NCBI GenBank assembly: GCA_002077045.2
Contig: NAEU01000090.1
Location: 1-64,000 of the forward strand
Source of the DNA: Rachicladosporium sp. CCFEE 5018
Lineage: Eukaryota; Ascomycota; Dothideomycetes; Cladosporiales; Cladosporiaceae
Length of the DNA stretch: 64,000 bases
Direction: 5' to 3'
Of this stretch, positions 61,001-64,000 are shown piece after piece. How positions within the stretch are numbered: position 1 is the stretch's first letter; each line of letters opens with the position of its first letter. Under the pieces are notes generated by a model. It saw only the letters and a list, made by a program, of their open reading frames with translations. It made no database searches and had not been told where the DNA came from. The translations under genes and the position numbers were made by a program.

Positions 61001-61507
61001 TTTGCTGGATCTTCAAGGCGCTGGTCTCGATGGACGTGCAGATGGGCAGAAGGGCTATAAGAAAAGCGTAAGACCACAGAGGCAAAAGCTGACAACGACT
61101 GGAGAGCAACCTGCAGTTATGAGCCTACCTTTGGCTTACCCCTTGCCCCCCATTCACAGACGACTGATCGCCCAATGCTTTCTAGAAGGAGGCTGGCGAA
61201 ACGCTTTGCCGTCATGACTACGACATGCATATCTGTGAGATGGCGCTCAGGTACGATCGGACGTGCTCCCACACGAAGATCGCACGATGGAGACAAAAGC
61301 GCGATTAAATGAGACAGATCGCGTGTGGCGGTAGTGCTTGCATCATGACGCTACTGCAGCCGCGATCGCTCTCAAAAGCCAATGCTGCACGGTGCGAGAC
61401 GCGGCACATGCTGCGGAGCCTCAGTCCCTGACTCCTCGAGCTCCATCGCGCTTGAGAGGTCGCCGTCATTTGCCGTCTCACTCGCGTTGTCGCATTGTTT
61501 GCGCGGT
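61001..61507. other. Divergent promoter region, about 0.5 kb
   Basis: Lies between the starts of the kinase/PHD gene and the Zn2Cys6 gene. A frame is open from 61382 into the Zn2Cys6 exon, but the residues before 61508 are unlike a regulator N-terminus. No specific motif named. Confidence 0.4.
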
Positions 61508-63929
61508 ATGTCGGCGGCGGCGATGGACAGTGGCTCCGGGGATGAGCATCTCGAAGACACCCCGAGCGGGACAAAGCGGAAGGCGGAGAGCGAGAAGCGG
61601 ACCTATCGCGCATGTTTGCATTGCAGGCAGCGGAAGGCCAGATGCAACTTGTAAGTGATTGATCGCATTATCTCTCTCCCTGGAGGAGGGGTATGACAGC
61701 GCTTATGGACGGGAGAACCTTGGGTTTGCCTACGCTGCAAGGCATCGCGGCGTGTGATGCTGGCTGACTCGTCGAGGGCATCAATAATTAAGCCAAGACA
61801 ACCTTCAATGTCAAAGCCGGAGAGCTAACGTTCACTCACTAGATATGGCAGCGGCGAGCCTGGCAAGCCACCGTGTGAGCGATGTATCCGAGAGCAGCAT
61901 GAATGTGTCCTCGGCTCTTCACACCGAGGAGGCAGACGCGTCAAGCGAAGTCACTCAGAGGTCACTGCGAATGGTGTAGCAGCACCGCATATCTCGATCG
62001 CTCATGATCACCCAAGTGATCAGTCTCCAAGCTCGCACCCAGCGACATGGGGGACCATGCATCCGCAACCGCAGCCGCAACCGCAGCAGCATCTTGCGCC
62101 TGAACAAGGCTATGCATCTTTGGATCGCACGCCGCACGACGATGCAGTAGACGATACAGTCGCAGCCACCGACCTACAGAACCCTTCGGATGCTTTAGAC
62201 TTCCTCGCGCAAGTTGCAGAGCGCGACGCTGCACGCTCACCAGGCGAGCGGCCGCACGAGCAGACTGCCGGAGCTGGCGCACACGCCCATGGAAATGGCC
62301 ACATTCCATCTCAGCAGCCTACGATTTACCCACTTCTGCAGACTGGTCAGTTGTCAGTGGAGATGGTGTCCACACTACTGCTGCGGTATCACGACAAGTA
62401 CCATCCGTATTTTCCGATCGCCAACGTCGATGCAATGACGCCACAAAGGCTCTGGACTACCGCGTCAGATCAGAAGCATCTCTTGACTGCAATGCTCACG
62501 GTAGCGTCCCGAGATGTACAAGAATGGCAGCAAACCCACGAGGCATGCTCAGCACATATGCAAGATCTGATTGCGAACCTAGTCTATGCTGGAACTGGCT
62601 CTGTCGAAGCAATCGAAGCTCTGCTCATACTCTCGGAATGGCCACCACGACAGCCAAGGTGTCCGTCGATTGGCCGAGGAGAGGAGGATGCTGCTGCGTG
62701 GATGCTCGTGGGCACCGCTATACGAATCGGCTACTTGCTCGGCATTGATCGGACAGGCTTCCGCACTGCGAATGACGGCAACACCGACGGTCTTGATCGC
62801 AAGCGTCTTGCGTGGGCCGCTTGCTACATCAGTGATCGTCAAATCAGTGTGCGATTGGGTAAAGCCTTCTGGTCTCGTGGCCCAGGACCTATGACCGCCC
62901 TTGGAGCGTGACTTTCCCAGTCTGAAGCCCAAACAACCGTGGCAGGACGATTATGCTGCAATCTTTCAGGCAAACCTGGATCTGACGCAGCTGTTCTCGA
63001 ACGCGCACGATGTCCTGTATGCGACTAAGGATCGCTCGCAGCAGCTCCACATGGGAGGTGAGTACGTCAAGTATATTGATGACTTCAGAGTATCCTTGCG
63101 GATCTGGCACAGTACCTGGGGTATGCTTTCTTGCTCCGCACCACTAAAGGCTTCCGTCACGCTATGCTACGAGTATCTGCGCCTGTATATAAATGCATTC
63201 GCATACCAGGCAACCCTGAACCGTCTGGTCGCCAAAGCACAAGCAGCCTCACCGAACGGTGTCCTCGCCACGTCCATTGCCCTATTCGCTGATATAGCCT
63301 CAACGCCGGATGCCCGATTTATCTATGAAGCCATCGATGCCGCTACATCGATCCTGAGCGTCTTCAACAGTCTCGATCCGCTCATCCTTCGCACGATGCC
63401 GCTCAAGCTGTGGCTGTGCGTCATCTACAGTGGCACATTCCTCTACAAAGCGCGATGCACTGGCGTCATGGGTGCCGAGCAGACACGCCGGGTGAAGCAG
63501 ATGATTCATGACGCTGTCGACAAATTGCAGAAGGCTTCCACCTGCGCGAACGATGTGGGTGACAGATACTCCCGCCTGCTACGACTTCTTTGGCGTAAGC
63601 CACCTTCGAGAGGAGATGTCAGTCGCACTGGTGAGTCGGCTACCCAGCATGCTTATGCCGCCGGGACGTCCATGCCTCTGCAGCTTGGACCCGGAGATAT
63701 GCAGCAGCAGATGCAGAATCCGGCCTCAATCAATGCATTTAGCTGGCTAGATCTCGGAGCAGTGGGCGACTTTGCCACAACGAACAACAGTCTTCCATCT
63801 GAAAGCCTCGATGGTCTTGATCGGTTCGACGACAGCTCAAACGGTGGCTTCGGATCATTTGACCAGGGCTTTACCATTCCGTTACAGTATGTCTGGAATA
63901 CTGCCTCGCCTTACGGAGTGATGTTCTAG
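61508..63929 (+). CDS. Zn2Cys6 fungal transcription factor (Aro80/War1-like), with a one-base frame break
   Basis: Exon 1 61508-61650 and exon 2 from 61843 (192-bp intron GTAAGT...CTAG) join inside the binuclear zinc cluster: C-x2-C-x6-C-x12-C-x2-C-x6-C, ACLHCRQRKARC in exon 1 and PPCERCIREQHEC in exon 2. A basic linker (RRGGRRVKR), Gln/Pro/His runs and a fungal-specific TF middle-homology region follow (LLLRYHDKYHPYFPI, GYLLGIDRTG, AWAACYISDRQISVRLG). At 62900 the frame changes: the first frame stops at 62911, while the conserved-looking continuation (ERDFPSLKPKQPW, FQANLDLTQLFSNAHDVLY) runs in the +1 frame to 63929. No intron can bridge this, since family residues are present on both sides. 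The order of blocks resembles Aro80/War1-type regulators of aromatic or weak-acid metabolism (low confidence). It may be inactive, mis-sequenced, or need a +1 frameshift. Confidence 0.8.
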
Positions 63930-64000
63930 TCGTGCAAAGCAGCTCGGACAGTGTCTGGTACTGCTCAGTAGCCTCGACGACCAACGGCTGGAGTACCGAG

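Overview
This window is nuclear DNA of a filamentous ascomycete (Pezizomycotina). A class such as Dothideomycetes is plausible but is an inference. The evidence is short GT-AG introns (mostly 37-100 bp, with CTAAC/CTGAC-like branch sites), densely packed single genes on both strands without operons, and a gene set typical of ascomycetes: SPT3, diphthamide enzymes, Wee1, Vac7, GatB, a CorA/Mnr2 transporter, a HET-domain relic and a Zn2Cys6 regulator. I found no tRNA or rRNA gene, no intact transposon, and no bacterial-type feature.

Layout. 0-9 kb: the 3' part of a DUF2422/DUF2421 (fusaric-acid-resistance-like) membrane protein, then DPH5, SPT3 and DPH7, then a lipocalin-like protein. 9-16 kb: a sparse stretch, a large Ser/Thr-rich type II membrane protein, and a frameshifted HET-domain relic. 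16.8-22.4 kb: a CCCH zinc-finger protein, mitochondrial ribosomal protein S18, and a mitochondrial PPR-type protein resembling CIA84. 22.4-26 kb: a low-density island with two 75-aa single-pass membrane microproteins (tandem paralogues), a truncated third copy between them, and a decayed gene on the other strand. 26-36 kb: mitochondrial GatB, CorA/Mnr2, a histidine phosphatase, an unknown protein, and a YPR011c-like mitochondrial carrier. 36.9-46.7 kb: a histone-H1-like Lys/Ala/Pro-rich protein, NAD-dependent glutamate dehydrogenase, a GH20 hexosaminidase and glutamyl-phosphate reductase. 47-64 kb: a GH16 (CRH-like) wall enzyme, Wee1, Vac7, an uncertain mitochondrial-type protein, a kinase-like/PHD-finger protein, and a Zn2Cys6 regulator whose frame is shifted by one base.

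Functional links. Two diphthamide genes (DPH5, methylation; DPH7, demethylation of the intermediate) flank SPT3. Glutamate use recurs between 38 and 47 kb: NAD-GDH oxidises it and PRO2 sends it to proline. Several genes serve mitochondria (bS18m, PPR/CIA84-like, GatB, carrier). Exon boundaries were set by eye from splice signals, frame continuity and remembered family sequence; no alignment was run.

Strongest candidates for something new: the tandem microprotein family at 23.2-25.6 kb, the overlapping splice donors in the GH16 gene that open two different C-termini, the kinase-like/PHD fusion, and the one-base frame break in the Zn2Cys6 gene.
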